64,000 nt of DNA from J054 sp963850255 (GCA_963850255.1 CAWKLL010000017.1:124001-188000); one strand, 5' to 3'; counted from the stretch's first letter, positions 18,648-29,010 are shown. Notes: a model not told the origin generated them from the letters alone. Numbers and translations are program-made.

Positions 18648-20927
18648 ATGAGCGGCCAGAATGAACTGGACTTCGAGGGTATCGAAAGGGTACCGCTCAA
18701 AGTCTTTAGCGAAAAAGCCTATCTCGACTATTCGATGTACGTCATTCTGGATCGGGCTTTGCCGCATTTGGGCGACGGGCTCAAACCAGTCCAGCGGCGA
18801 ATTATCTACGCCATGAGTGAGCTGGCCCTGGCGTCCGGCGCCAAGCCGAAAAAGTCGGCCCGTACGGTTGGTGATGTGATTGGCAAATTTCATCCGCACG
18901 GTGATTCGGCCTGTTACGAGGCCATGGTCAATATGGCCCAGTCTTTTTCGTACCGTTATCCGATTGTTGACGGGCAGGGCAACTGGGGTTCGGCGGATGA
19001 TCCGAAATCCTTTGCGGCCATGCGTTATACAGAATCGCGGCTGACTGCCTACGCCAACGTGCTGCTGCGCGAGCTGGGTCAGGGTACCGTGGAGTGGGTG
19101 CCCAACTTTGATGGCACGCTCGAAGAGCCGGCGATGTTGCCTGCGCAATTGCCCAACGTGTTGCTCAACGGCGCTCAGGGTATTGCTGTGGGTATGTCGA
19201 CGGACGTGCCGCCGCACAATTTGCGTGAAGTGGTTGCAGCACTGGTGCACTTGCTTGAGACGCCCAAAGCGACCCTGGCAGCTTTGCGCAAGCACATCAA
19301 AGGCCCAGACTTCCCTACCGGCGGTGAGCTGGTAACGCCGGCGGCGGATATTCAGCAGATCTATAAGACCGGCAACGGCAGTCTGCGGGTGCGTGCGACC
19401 TGGGAAGAGGAAGAAGGCAGCATCGTAATCACTGCCTTGCCGCATCAGGTATCCGGCAGCAAGTTGCTGGAACAAATTGCCGGCCAGATGCGCGCCAAGA
19501 AATTACCCATGGTCGAAGACTTGCGTGACGAATCCGATCATGAAAACCCGACCCGGCTGGTGGTGGTGCCGCGCTCAAATCGGGTTCCGCTGAATCAGCT
19601 GATGGACCACCTTTACGCCAGCACGGATCTTGAGCGCACTCTGCGGGTCAATATGAACGTGATTGGCCTGGACGGTCGGCCGTCCGTGCGGGGTCTGCGT
19701 GAACTCCTGCTGGAGTGGCTTGAGTTTCGGAATGACACCGTTAAACGCCGGCTCAGTTATCGACTGGAACGTGTTGAAGAACGCCTGCATATCCTCGATG
19801 GATTGTTAATCGCCTATCTGAAGATTGACGAAGTGATTCGCATCATCCGCAAAGAGGACAAGCCCAAGGCGGTTTTGATGAAGCGTTTCAAGCTGAGCGA
19901 GTTACAGGCCGAAGCAATTCTCAACCTGCGCTTGCGGCAATTGGCCAAGCTTGAAGAAATCAAGATTCGCGGAGAACAGGACGAACTGGGCAAGGAGCGC
20001 GACTGGCTGGCCAAGACTCTGCGCAGCAAAGTGCGTTTGCGTAACCTGATACGCGACGAATTGCTGGCATTGGCCGAGGAGCACGGCGACGAGCGGCGTA
20101 CGCGAATCATTGAGCGTGAGCCGGCCAAGGCTTTTGCGGAAGAACAGCTGGTGGTCAGCGAGCCCGTTACCGTGGTCTTGTCCGAACGTGGTTTTGCGCG
20201 GGCTGCCAAAGGCCATGATATCGATCCGGCCGCACTGAGCTATAAGTCAGGCGATGCCTTTCTGGCGGCTGCGCGCGGCCGCAGCCAGCAACTGGCGGTA
20301 TTTCTTGATAGCACCGGGCGGGCCTATTCGTTGCCGGCGCATAGTCTGCCGTCTGCACGGGGGCAGGGAGAGCCTTTGGCTGGCCGGCTCAAGCCTCCGG
20401 CTGGCGCGCGCTTTCAGGGCGTACTGATCGGCGTGCCGGAGAGTCGCTGGCTGGTGGCTTCAGACAGCGGCTACGGGTTTTTCGTTGCGCTGGCGGATTT
20501 GCATTCGCGTAATCGCGCCGGCAAGTCGGCCCTGCGTGTGCCGGCCGACGGTCGCGTAGTAATCCCGGCAGCTTTTCCCGATCAGGAGAAATTCCCCGGT
20601 AAAGCGCGGGTCGCAGCGGTCAGTTCCCAGGGTCATCTGCTGGTTTTTGACGCGGCTGAGTTACCGGAACTGCCGCGCGGCAAGGGCAACAAGATTATGG
20701 GCATCCCCGCGGCCAAATATCGCTCGGGTGAGGAGCAGATGCAGGCAGTGGCGGTATTGGCTACTGGAGAAAGTCTTGAAGTTCACTCGGGCCAGCGGCG
20801 GATGACCCTCAAGCCCGCCGATCTTGAGCGCTACCGGGGTAATCGCGGCCGCCGTGGCAACCTGTTGCCGCGCGGTTGGCGCAAGGTGGAGCGCCTGTCG
20901 GTGCCCCTGGTGAGCAGCAGTGACTAG
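18648..20927 (+). CDS. parC: DNA topoisomerase IV subunit A
   Basis: DNA-cleaving subunit of topoisomerase IV. It has 759 residues from ATG 18648 (GGAG 10 nt upstream). The QRR motif appears in KPVQRRIIYAM, and the catalytic Tyr in AMRYTESRLTAYA. The quinolone-resistance region reads HPHGDSACYEAMV, with Ser at the position often mutated in resistant strains, so wild type by sequence. The C-terminal beta-pinwheel lacks a GyrA box. Its stop overlaps the convergent FimV-like gene by 4 bp. Confidence 0.96.
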   Translation: MSGQNELDFEGIERVPLKVFSEKAYLDYSMYVILDRALPHLGDGLKPVQRRIIYAMSELALASGAKPKKSARTVGDVIGKFHPHGDSACYEAMVNMAQSFSYRYPIVDGQGNWGSADDPKSFAAMRYTESRLTAYANVLLRELGQGTVEWVPNFDGTLEEPAMLPAQLPNVLLNGAQGIAVGMSTDVPPHNLREVVAALVHLLETPKATLAALRKHIKGPDFPTGGELVTPAADIQQIYKTGNGSLRVRATWEEEEGSIVITALPHQVSGSKLLEQIAGQMRAKKLPMVEDLRDESDHENPTRLVVVPRSNRVPLNQLMDHLYASTDLERTLRVNMNVIGLDGRPSVRGLRELLLEWLEFRNDTVKRRLSYRLERVEERLHILDGLLIAYLKIDEVIRIIRKEDKPKAVLMKRFKLSELQAEAILNLRLRQLAKLEEIKIRGEQDELGKERDWLAKTLRSKVRLRNLIRDELLALAEEHGDERRTRIIEREPAKAFAEEQLVVSEPVTVVLSERGFARAAKGHDIDPAALSYKSGDAFLAAARGRSQQLAVFLDSTGRAYSLPAHSLPSARGQGEPLAGRLKPPAGARFQGVLIGVPESRWLVASDSGYGFFVALADLHSRNRAGKSALRVPADGRVVIPAAFPDQEKFPGKARVAAVSSQGHLLVFDAAELPELPRGKGNKIMGIPAAKYRSGEEQMQAVAVLATGESLEVHSGQRRMTLKPADLERYRGNRGRRGNLLPRGWRKVERLSVPLVSSSD

Positions 20928-22904
20928 CCGGTCAGTTTACGCTGCAGTTCAGCGGCGTTCTCATCGGCCAGGGCGTCTTCTATGCTCTGCTGGTCGATCA
21001 CCTGGCTGGCGGTGAGTTCATGTTCGTAGTCCTGCTCCAACAAGGTCAGGGCTTCCTGCAGGGTCGATGAAAGTCTTGTCTCGTCGCCACTCTCTGCTTC
21101 AAGAGCGTCCAGCGTCATCTCGGCAGTCTCGCCGCCGTTGAGTTCATCCAGAGAGGTCAGCTCAGCCGTCGCAGCGTCCTCGTTAAACGATAGACTCGAC
21201 GAATTAAAATGCGGCAGTTCTTCGGTGGGCGCCGCTCCGGGCTGCTCAACAGTCGCGGACAAGGCGGCGTCAAACTCCGCGATGGGCAGGTCGGGTTCCG
21301 AGGGCAAACCATGCATGGCATCGTCGAAGACATCGACAAATTCCTCGGATGGCTCGCCAGCAGCGGCAGCAGAAACTGCGGACAGATCTTCCGCGGCCGT
21401 GCGTTCTGCCAACGGCTCCGGATCCGGACTAAAAACATCTTCGGTCGGATTCGCCGCGTGATTCGATGGAGGCTTCCGCTTCGGCTACCTCGACAACGTA
21501 GGTTTCATCAGCCGGATTGCGCACCGGCAATTCGCTGATTTCCGTATCACGCGGATCGAGCCATTCGTCCGTGTTTATGAAGACGTCGTCCGGCGCCAAT
21601 GCGGCGGCGCCACGCTGGGGCCGACGCAACAGGGCGCTGACGCGCTCCAATACGCGACCACGAATTAATACCAGGCTCAGGGCCACGCCAAGCAGTATGC
21701 CAAGTAATACGGCAAGCCAGGGGCTGACACTGGCCGGCCGAGACTCGCTGATACTGACCGTGGCCGTTGTCACAGCCGGCAACGTGTCAGCGGTATCGGC
21801 TGCGAGACCTGTGTCGACTTGCGGTGCTGGTTCAACTGCGAAGGGGCTGGCTGAACCCGCGGCAACTTCACTGCGCATTGCTTGCGAGGCGGCTTCTGTC
21901 GCGCTGACATCAGTCTGTAGTGCGACGGTGCTGACCGAGCGTGTAATCTTCTCAGCTGCACTCGTCGTTTCGATGGTCGTTTCTATGCGGGCAGGCACGG
22001 CCTGTTGTGATAGCTGCGGCGAGCTTGCGGCTGCCACCGGCGACGGCTTGGCTGTGCTTGTCGAGGCGTCGGCCAGTGAGGTGCTGGGCACAAAGAAGTT
22101 GGCCGCCTCGGGAATGCGAATTTCCGAGCCGAGCTTGATCAGGTCCGGATTGTTGCGAATAAATGCCGACGGGTTAGCAGAAAAAATTTGCCCGGCAAGG
22201 CGCCAGGTTGAGTCGGCCGGGCGGCCCTGGATGCGCGCCGCAATGGTCGACAGCGTATCGCCGGAGCGAACCCGATAAGCGCTGCCCGGCAATATCGATT
22301 CTCTGCTGCGTTGTAAAGTAGCAGTGGTACCTGCGGCCGGCCTGGTGCTTGGCTGAACCGTAGTGGCCAGGCGATCACCGCTCACGACGCCGGCAGACAA
22401 ATCACTGGCGCCCGGTTGAAGTACCGGCGCCATGCCTGGCAAATCGAGCATCAATACGTAATGACGAATCACGCGGGCTGTGCCCTGGCAATCCAATCGC
22501 ACGGATATTTCGTACATTGGCTCAACCAGCGGTCGGGTGGTGCTGACGCCGAGTAGAAAGTTGCCCGGGCCCTGGCTGGCCGGGACTGTAAACTGCAAAC
22601 CGGCCGGGCCCTGAAGATCGCGTCCGCCGCCGGCGCTGCTGACACATTGGCTGCTGATGGTCTCGCCAGCGGCCAGGCGTAGTGGAATAGCAGCTTTGAG
22701 TGGCTGTCCCAGGCGGCTGCGGGCACTCAGCTCGCCAAGGGTTACTGCGCTGGCAGTACCGGGGGTCATGACCAGCGCCATCAGGCTGCCGCAGACCAGC
22801 GAGCGGGTGCGCAGCGACGTTCTGACCAAGTTTGAAGGGCGACGGTCTTGCAGGAGCTGCCTTATGCTGCGCTGCAATTCCGAACTCTGTTTCTCTCTGC
22901 TCAT
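20924..22904 (-). pseudogene. FimV-like LysM protein, split by a frameshift near 21,450
   Basis: Two frames together make one ~660-residue protein. The N-terminal piece (21429-22904) has a signal/anchor, a FimV-type beta domain starting VTLGELSARSRLGQPLKAAI, a LysM segment (YRVRSGDTLSTIAARI, peptidoglycan binding), a Pro/Ser/Thr-rich linker and one membrane helix (SPWLAVLLGILLGVALSLVLI). The acidic C-terminal piece (20924-21412) continues in another frame. Reading through the TAG with one base removed near 21,450 gives AANPTEDVFSPDPEPLAER joining the second frame. It is a paralogue of the complete FimV at 32.2 kb. Sequencing error is as likely as decay. Confidence 0.8.
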
Positions 22905-23063
22905 TGCCTGTCCTGTTACCAGGCGCGACGCCTGGATATGCGCTGGTACCCTAAGTGCAGCAAATCACGACCGCGTTCACCCAGATACGATAGAGCTCTC
23001 TGTTTTGGTGTTTGTGCACTGATTGGTCCGTTTTTTATGTCAAAGCTGTGATCTGGGTCACCC

Positions 23064-25163
23064 TCAGGAGGCGCTCAGGGTTAGCCCGCGCACGCTCTGG
23101 GTATCTTCCAGGATCAGGCCGTGATTCTGGTTGTAGTTGCCTTGGATATGCGCGATCCCCAGTTGCCAGAGAACCGCCATCGTCTGGGCGTCTTCGACAC
23201 GCTCGGCGATGGTGTAGATATTCGCCTCACGCGCTGCCGCAGCCAGCTCACCGACGCGTTTCTGGGTGTCCTGGTCGCGATGCAGACCCTGCATCAGGCT
23301 GCCATCGATTTTGGTGTAGTCCATCGGGATATGCTGAATCACCTGCAGCGAATCCCGACCTGTGCCCAGATGATCAACGGCAAACTTGAAACCCGCGGTC
23401 TTGAGTGTTTCGGCCAACTGCTTGGTCTTTTTAAGTTGCTGAGCGGCCAGATCCTCTGTGACCTGGAAGCAAATCTGCGCGGTCTGAATGCGGGCTTTCT
23501 TTATGCGCGCATCAAGCCAGTTGAGCAGCGAATCATCGAGCACCGAATCTCGCGAAAGTCGCACGAAAACGAGATTCGGCGTCTTCGCAGCGCAAAATGA
23601 AAAAGAAGCGCCGATGACCCAGCGGTCAACGTTTTTGGCCAGGCCTGCACGCTCGGCCGCAGGCATAAATTCACTCGGTAGAATCAGTTCGTCTTTCTCG
23701 TCCAGCAGTCTTACCCGGGTATCGAAGACGCCCTCAATTTCGCGATTCAGACCTGTGACCGGCTGATGTACCAGGCGCAATCGGTTCTGCATCAGTGCAT
23801 GGCGCAGACGCGGTACCCAGAGTTCGTCTTGCTTGCGAGAATCGCTGGACGCAACGCTGCTAGCGGTTACCTGAATGCGGTTCCCGCCACTGTCGCGTCC
23901 CAGTCGGCAAGCTCTTTCAACGTCACCCAGGGTTTCGGTGACGCTATGTTCGTCATGATCAGTTTCACCAAGCCCGATGGTGCAGGTTAGTGAGGTAGAT
24001 CGTTGTTCGACTTCAAACACTTGCTCTGCGACGGACTTGCGCAGATTTTCTGCCCAGGCTTCGACGTCAGCCATGTTGCCGCGTTCGAGCAGCGCCACGA
24101 ACATGGTGCCGCCGAAGCGCCCATAGAGATCCGGCGGCTGCATAAATTCCTTGAGCAGCTCTGCCATGCGCATGAGCAGAGCTTCCGTCGCCAGCAGGCC
24201 GATGTCGTCATGCACACGGGCGAAATTGTCGGGCCGAATATAGACCAGGGCGCGCACGCCGCCCTCCAAAGGTTGTTTGACACGCTCGGCAAGGCGCTCA
24301 AGAAAATAGTGACGATGAAAAAAGCCGGTGGACGGGTCTTTAAATACTGCTCGTTCCAGCAGGTCGACGGGGTTCTGATCTGCGGGCGTCTCGATCGGCA
24401 CGATGACTCGAACTGCAGGATCACCATCGAGCGTAGTGCGCTCAAGACGGATCTCCATGGGTATCTCGGCGCCGTCGGCTTTTTTCCCGACCACCGACAG
24501 GCGCTCGTCATTCCATTTTTCTTTCAGGCAGGCAACCAGGGCGCCTTTGACGGCCGGATGGTCGGATGCCCGGTAAAGGTCCATAACCGGCTGTCCCTGG
24601 ATATCTTCTTCAGCAGCGTAGTTAAACAAGCAGAGCCAGGCAGGGTTAGCTGCTACAACGATGCCTTCCTGAACATCGGCGATGGCATCAGAGGCGCCAT
24701 CCATCAGGTCGCGAAGTTCGCGCTTGTAGACATTCGCTGAGGACAGCACACCGTCTAGTGCGCTACGCATTCTCTGTGCCTGTAGCTCGCGTTCGACGAC
24801 CGCGACCAGCCGATTGCGATGGGTTAGTGAGACCACATCACGCGCGCCACTTTCCATGTCCGCAGCGATTGTCTGCTCATCGACCTGCTGTCGGACCAGC
24901 AACAAGGGTGGTTTTTGCGCTGAGCGGGCCACCTGGGTGGCGACGGTCGCAACATCGAATCTGGGTGCATCGTCAGCAAACAAGATCACCAGATCGGGTA
25001 ATTCCTGCTCGACGATTTCCTCGACTTTGTTGGGTTGTTCGATGCGGGTGCAATGGGCAGCGTGACCAACCTCCCTCAGGGCGGCGTTGATCGTTGCTAC
25101 ATGTTCGTCATTTGTCGTAAGTACAACGATTTTGACGCCGACGGAATCACCCAAGGCAGACAC
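23064..25163 (-). CDS. fimX: FimX-like receiver-PAS-GGDEF-EAL protein with degenerate catalytic motifs
   Basis: A 699-residue cytoplasmic protein. Domains: receiver-like (about 10-130) with no Asp where the phospho-acceptor is expected (DLVILFADD); PAS (about 150-262); GGDEF whose signature is FGGTMF (350-355); and EAL (about 450-690), whose signature region reads FDTRVRLL (480-487), lacking the EAL glutamate. Both enzymatic activities should be lost, leaving a c-di-GMP receptor, as known for Pseudomonas FimX in type IV pilus assembly. The neighbouring FimV-like gene supports a pilus or polar role. Confidence 0.8.
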   Translation of the reverse strand: MSALGDSVGVKIVVLTTNDEHVATINAALREVGHAAHCTRIEQPNKVEEIVEQELPDLVILFADDAPRFDVATVATQVARSAQKPPLLLVRQQVDEQTIAADMESGARDVVSLTHRNRLVAVVERELQAQRMRSALDGVLSSANVYKRELRDLMDGASDAIADVQEGIVVAANPAWLCLFNYAAEEDIQGQPVMDLYRASDHPAVKGALVACLKEKWNDERLSVVGKKADGAEIPMEIRLERTTLDGDPAVRVIVPIETPADQNPVDLLERAVFKDPSTGFFHRHYFLERLAERVKQPLEGGVRALVYIRPDNFARVHDDIGLLATEALLMRMAELLKEFMQPPDLYGRFGGTMFVALLERGNMADVEAWAENLRKSVAEQVFEVEQRSTSLTCTIGLGETDHDEHSVTETLGDVERACRLGRDSGGNRIQVTASSVASSDSRKQDELWVPRLRHALMQNRLRLVHQPVTGLNREIEGVFDTRVRLLDEKDELILPSEFMPAAERAGLAKNVDRWVIGASFSFCAAKTPNLVFVRLSRDSVLDDSLLNWLDARIKKARIQTAQICFQVTEDLAAQQLKKTKQLAETLKTAGFKFAVDHLGTGRDSLQVIQHIPMDYTKIDGSLMQGLHRDQDTQKRVGELAAAAREANIYTIAERVEDAQTMAVLWQLGIAHIQGNYNQNHGLILEDTQSVRGLTLSAS

Positions 25164-25354
25164 CCTTCAGTCTGAAATGTTGGACACAACACAACGAGAT
25201 AGAACCCGCTGCACCGGAGACTTTAGGGAAGCGTGATTAGGGATTATGTGACCCGGTTCTGACTTATGTGGTCAGTCGGGATTATGTTCAAATCCGATTG
25301 GGCTGAGCCGGCCTAAACGTCGCTTGTCGGGCTTTTTTGACTGGTGGCGTCCAG

Positions 25355-26392
25355 CTATCTCACGGCCAGTTCGAAGGCTATCGGTTCCTTGGCCGGGCTG
25401 CCTGGACGCTCGCGTACCAGTCGCGGCAGTATATAGCCGGGCAATTCGGCCGCAGCTGCGCCGATCAATTGTGCGGCCACAGTGTCACTGACCTCGAAGT
25501 GCGCGGCGCCGGCAACCGGGTCCAGCTGATGCAGGTAGTACGGCAGTACACCACAAGCAAACAGCCGTTCGGACAAATTGACCAGCGCTTCGACGCTGTC
25601 GTTTACTCCGCGCAATAACACCGACTGGTTCAACAACAAGGCGCCACTGTCTCGCAGCGCCTGCATCGCACCGGCAACGGATGCATCAAGCTCCTGTGCA
25701 TGGTTGCTATGCACCACGATTACCACTTGCCTGTTTAGCTTGCTCAGTTGATCCAGCAGTTTCGCTGTAATGCGTTCTGGCAGCACGATGGGCAGGCGAG
25801 TGTGCAGGCGAATTCTGCGGAGTTGCGGCAACTCGTCAAGCTGGCTGAGCAAACGTCCAAGCCGGGCGTCGCCGAGACTCAGCGGGTCGCCGCCGCTGAG
25901 TATGACTTCGCGGATTCCCGGGTCGCTGGCGATTTCTGCCAGGCTGAGGTCAAGATTGTTGCCGAGGGCACTGTGCGCGGCATAGGGGAACTCGCGTCGA
26001 AAGCAATAGCGGCAGTGAACCGCGCAGGCGCCGGTGGCAATCAGCAGGGCGCGGCCACGATACTTTTTTAGCAGCCCGGGAGCCTGCAGGCTGGGCAGGT
26101 CACCTACCGGGTCTGCACTAAACCCTGCGACGATACGATTTTCAGCATCCAGCGGAAGTACCTGGCGCAGCAGCGGATCCTGCGGATCGCCGAACTGCAT
26201 TCGGCGCACAAACGCCCGCGGCACACGCAGCGGGAATTTTCCGGGCTGCGGATTCAGGATTCCGCTCAACTGCTGGTCGAGGCCGAGGTCGGCCAGCAAA
26301 GCCTGTGGATCCGTGTAAGCATCGGCCATGGCTTGTTGCCAGCCGGGCCCGGGCTGCGGAACTTTCTCTATGGCGGGCGTGGCTGGGGTCAT
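25355..26392 (-). CDS. epmB: EF-P beta-lysylation protein EpmB (lysine 2,3-aminomutase-like, radical SAM)
   Basis: Converts (S)-alpha-lysine to (R)-beta-lysine for attachment to elongation factor P. It has 345 residues; the radical-SAM cluster motif is CAVHCRYCFRR, followed by the GGDPLSLGD nucleotide-binding stretch and HTRLPIVLPERIT. It is shorter than clostridial lysine aminomutases and lies divergently from efp itself, which settles the function as EpmB. Confidence 0.96.
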   Translation of the reverse strand: MTPATPAIEKVPQPGPGWQQAMADAYTDPQALLADLGLDQQLSGILNPQPGKFPLRVPRAFVRRMQFGDPQDPLLRQVLPLDAENRIVAGFSADPVGDLPSLQAPGLLKKYRGRALLIATGACAVHCRYCFRREFPYAAHSALGNNLDLSLAEIASDPGIREVILSGGDPLSLGDARLGRLLSQLDELPQLRRIRLHTRLPIVLPERITAKLLDQLSKLNRQVVIVVHSNHAQELDASVAGAMQALRDSGALLLNQSVLLRGVNDSVEALVNLSERLFACGVLPYYLHQLDPVAGAAHFEVSDTVAAQLIGAAAAELPGYILPRLVRERPGSPAKEPIAFELAVR

Positions 26393-26399
26393 GGCTGTC

Positions 26400-26428
26400 G
26401 CGACAAGGTCAAAGGCTGCGGCTACAAT
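26400..26428 (+). promoter_or_regulatory. Candidate promoter of efp
   Basis: GCGACA (26400-26405), a 17-bp spacer and TACAAT (26423-26428) lie in the 106-bp divergent epmB/efp gap. The -35 matches 4 of 6 bases, so this is moderate evidence only. Confidence 0.4.
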
Positions 26429-26498
26429 ACCGGCCGCCGTGGGCCGTGGCCCGCATTGTAATCCCTTCCCTCAACGGCAAAGGTAATCGGCAAACGCA

Positions 26499-27065
26499 AT
26501 GGCCAGCTACAACACCAGTGAGTTCAAGTCCGGACTGAAAGTTCTTATTGATGGCGACCCCTGTGCCATCGTTGAAAACGAGTTCGTGAAGCCCGGCAAA
26601 GGCCAGGCCTTCAATCGCGTCAAGATTCGCAATCTGAAGACGGGTCGCGTGGTAGATCGGACTTACAAGTCCGGTGAAACTCTTGAGGCTGCTGATGTAC
26701 TCGATACGGAGATGCAGTATCTGTATAGCGACGGCGAGATGTGGCACTTCATGGATCCGTCCAGCTACGAGCAATATCCGGCTGCAGCGGCGGCTGTGCA
26801 GGAAGCGACTCAGTGGCTCAAGGAAGAAGATCTTTGCAATGTCACGCTTTGGAACAATGTACCGCTGCTGGTTAGCCCGCCGAACTTTGTCGAATTGAAG
26901 ATTGTCGAGACTGACCCCGGCTTGCGTGGTGACACAGCCCAGGGCGGCATCAAGCCGGCCAAGCTCGAGACCGGCGCAGTCGTTCGTGTGCCGTTATTCA
27001 TCGAAGAGGGCGAAATTATTCGCGTTGACACGCGCTCAGGTGAGTATGTTTCGCGCGTGAAGTAG
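26499..27065 (+). CDS. efp: Elongation factor P
   Basis: Rescues ribosomes stalled at polyproline. It has 188 residues and three beta-barrel domains. The tip loop reads FVKPGKGQAF, whose Lys after PG is the residue lysylated by EpmA. The C-terminal domain shows the LETGAVVRVPLFIEEGEIIRVDT stretch. It is flanked by its two modifying enzymes, epmB (divergent) and epmA (convergent). Confidence 0.98.
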   Translation: MASYNTSEFKSGLKVLIDGDPCAIVENEFVKPGKGQAFNRVKIRNLKTGRVVDRTYKSGETLEAADVLDTEMQYLYSDGEMWHFMDPSSYEQYPAAAAAVQEATQWLKEEDLCNVTLWNNVPLLVSPPNFVELKIVETDPGLRGDTAQGGIKPAKLETGAVVRVPLFIEEGEIIRVDTRSGEYVSRVK

Positions 27066-27072
27066 CGCGGTT

Positions 27073-28062
27073 CTAATTCGAGAAGGCGAACGGGCGCACC
27101 TGGCGTATGTCCTCGCAACCCGACCAGGCCATCAGCACGCGGTCGAAGCCGACGGCAACTCCCGAGCATTCGGGCAGGCCCGCCTCAACAGCGGCGATTA
27201 GTTGCGCATCGACGCGGCGATCTGCCAGACCGTCTACTCGACGTTGCTCACGATCAGCCGCAAAGCGACGCGCCAGCTCAGCCGCATCGGTCAGTTCGCG
27301 GTAACCATTAGCCAGTTCCATGCCGGCAAAGAAAATTTCGAAACGCTCGGCACAGCGCCCGTCATCCGGGCTGAGGCGGGCTAGAGCCGCCTGGCTGGCC
27401 GGATAATGTGTCACCACGGTGAGCTCGCGCGGGTCCAGGGCTGGTGTGATCAGGTGGCTCATCAGCAGGTCCAGAACCAGTGCCCGCTGAGCCGCTAGTG
27501 ACTCGCGCAGAGCTGCGTCCAGTTGCCCGCCCAGCTGTTGTTCGGCCAGTGTCGCCAGCTCCTTGGTCGCCGCGGTTAGCGGGTCAATGCCCAGTAGCGA
27601 TTGAAATACCGCTTGATAGCGTAGCTGCCGGCAATTGGCAGGCTGCTGATCGCAGGCCTCGCCAAGGGCATTGATGAGCTGGCAAGTTTCCCGGCTCATG
27701 GCGTCGAGGCTAAAGCCCCGTCGATACCATTCGATCAGGGTAAATTCCGGTTGATGCAGGCGGCCGCTCTCGCCGTCCCTGAAAACCGGGCCGATCTGAT
27801 AGATATCCGGACTGCCCGACGCCAGCAAGCGTTTCATGGCGTACTCCGGCGAAGTCTGGAGATGCCAGGTTTCGTTGAAGACCGCAGACTGCACGGGGAG
27901 GCTCTGGATGCGCGGATCCGTTACTGCGAATCGCGCTAACGCCGGTGTGTCCACCTCCATGATCCTGCGCTCGGCAAAGAAGCGCCGAGCGCAGCTGAAC
28001 AGATCGGCCCGCCGGGCCAGTATTCCTGGCTCTGCACTGGGCCGCCAGCTGTCCTGTGTCAC
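27073..28062 (-). CDS. epmA: EF-P--(R)-beta-lysine ligase EpmA (GenX/PoxA)
   Basis: Class II lysyl-tRNA-synthetase paralogue without the anticodon domain; it transfers beta-lysine onto EF-P. It has 329 residues with motif 2 LHQPEFTLIEWYR, the earlier LQTSPEYAMKRLL, and motif 3-like GVAVGFDRVLMAW. The GTG start at 28062 overlaps the psd stop (GTGA), so it is co-translated with psd, and it ends 7 bp from convergent efp. Confidence 0.96.
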   Translation of the reverse strand: MTQDSWRPSAEPGILARRADLFSCARRFFAERRIMEVDTPALARFAVTDPRIQSLPVQSAVFNETWHLQTSPEYAMKRLLASGSPDIYQIGPVFRDGESGRLHQPEFTLIEWYRRGFSLDAMSRETCQLINALGEACDQQPANCRQLRYQAVFQSLLGIDPLTAATKELATLAEQQLGGQLDAALRESLAAQRALVLDLLMSHLITPALDPRELTVVTHYPASQAALARLSPDDGRCAERFEIFFAGMELANGYRELTDAAELARRFAADREQRRVDGLADRRVDAQLIAAVEAGLPECSGVAVGFDRVLMAWSGCEDIRQVRPFAFSN

Positions 28063-28910
28063 TTCCGCAAACGGCCCACGGTCTGGCCCATCAGCAATGG
28101 CTGCCCGGGGCGCAAAGCCGGGTCTAAATGGCCTGCTCCTGGCGGCAGCAACAAGATGACGGTGGAACCCAGGTTGAAGCGGCCGACTTCAGCGCCACGC
28201 TCGACCAGTGTCGTGCTGCGTTCGCCGTAGTGCCAGTGACGCGTTTCTCGCGGGCGTCGTGGCAGCACTTCACCCGCCCAAACGGTGCTGATACTGGCCA
28301 CGTTCAGTGCGCCGACCAAAACCAATGAAAAGGGGCCCCAGTCTGCGTCGAAGTGGCAGCACAGGCGCTCGTTAACAGCAAACAGGCGCGGAATCGCCCC
28401 GGCGGTGCGCTCATTGACTGCCCAGCGTTCGCCGGGCGCGTAATGCATGCTGCGCAAACGCCCGCCCAGCGGCGCGTGTACACGGTGGTAGTTATGCGGT
28501 GCCAGATAAACTGTGAGGAATTCCCCGCCATCGTAGCGAGTGCGTGCGGCGGGATCCGCCAGCAACTCGTCAACGCCGTAGTACATGCCCTTGGCTTGTA
28601 ATAGCTGGCCGCGATCAATGATTCCGGACTGCTGCACGCGGCCATCGGCCGGGCTTACGATGGTTTTGACGTCGGGATCCAGGGGACGGGCATTCGGGCG
28701 CAGTGCGCGGGTGAAAAATGCATTGAAGCTGGCATAGCTGCGCGGATTGGTTTGCTGCGCGGCGGACATATCGACGCTATAAAGGCGGCAGAATGCTTCG
28801 ATCAGCAGATTTTTAAACCAGGGAGTCTCTGCGCGACTGGCCCAGTGCACCAGTCGGCCGAGCAGAAAGCTCGGCAACAGACGCTGAAAAGCAATAAATA
28901 GTTCAGTCAT
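28059..28910 (-). CDS. psd: Phosphatidylserine decarboxylase proenzyme
   Basis: Membrane enzyme making phosphatidylethanolamine. It has 283 residues from ATG 28910; a longer frame to 29027 is unsupported. The self-cleavage site LGST (in FNLGSTVILL) yields the pyruvoyl-serine subunit. ADGRVQQSG and YLAPHNYHRVHAP are typical. It overlaps epmA by 4 bp, the same pairing as in some other gammaproteobacteria, and is divergent from prmB. Confidence 0.97.
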   Translation of the reverse strand: MTELFIAFQRLLPSFLLGRLVHWASRAETPWFKNLLIEAFCRLYSVDMSAAQQTNPRSYASFNAFFTRALRPNARPLDPDVKTIVSPADGRVQQSGIIDRGQLLQAKGMYYGVDELLADPAARTRYDGGEFLTVYLAPHNYHRVHAPLGGRLRSMHYAPGERWAVNERTAGAIPRLFAVNERLCCHFDADWGPFSLVLVGALNVASISTVWAGEVLPRRPRETRHWHYGERSTTLVERGAEVGRFNLGSTVILLLPPGAGHLDPALRPGQPLLMGQTVGRLRK

Positions 28911-29010
28911 AACGGGGTTTTGCTGGGTGGTGCGGGCGTCTTGCAATCCGGTTGGCCGCGGCAATAATGCCGCCTGACCGCGGGGAATGACAGAGCCAGC
29001 AGGAGCCAGG

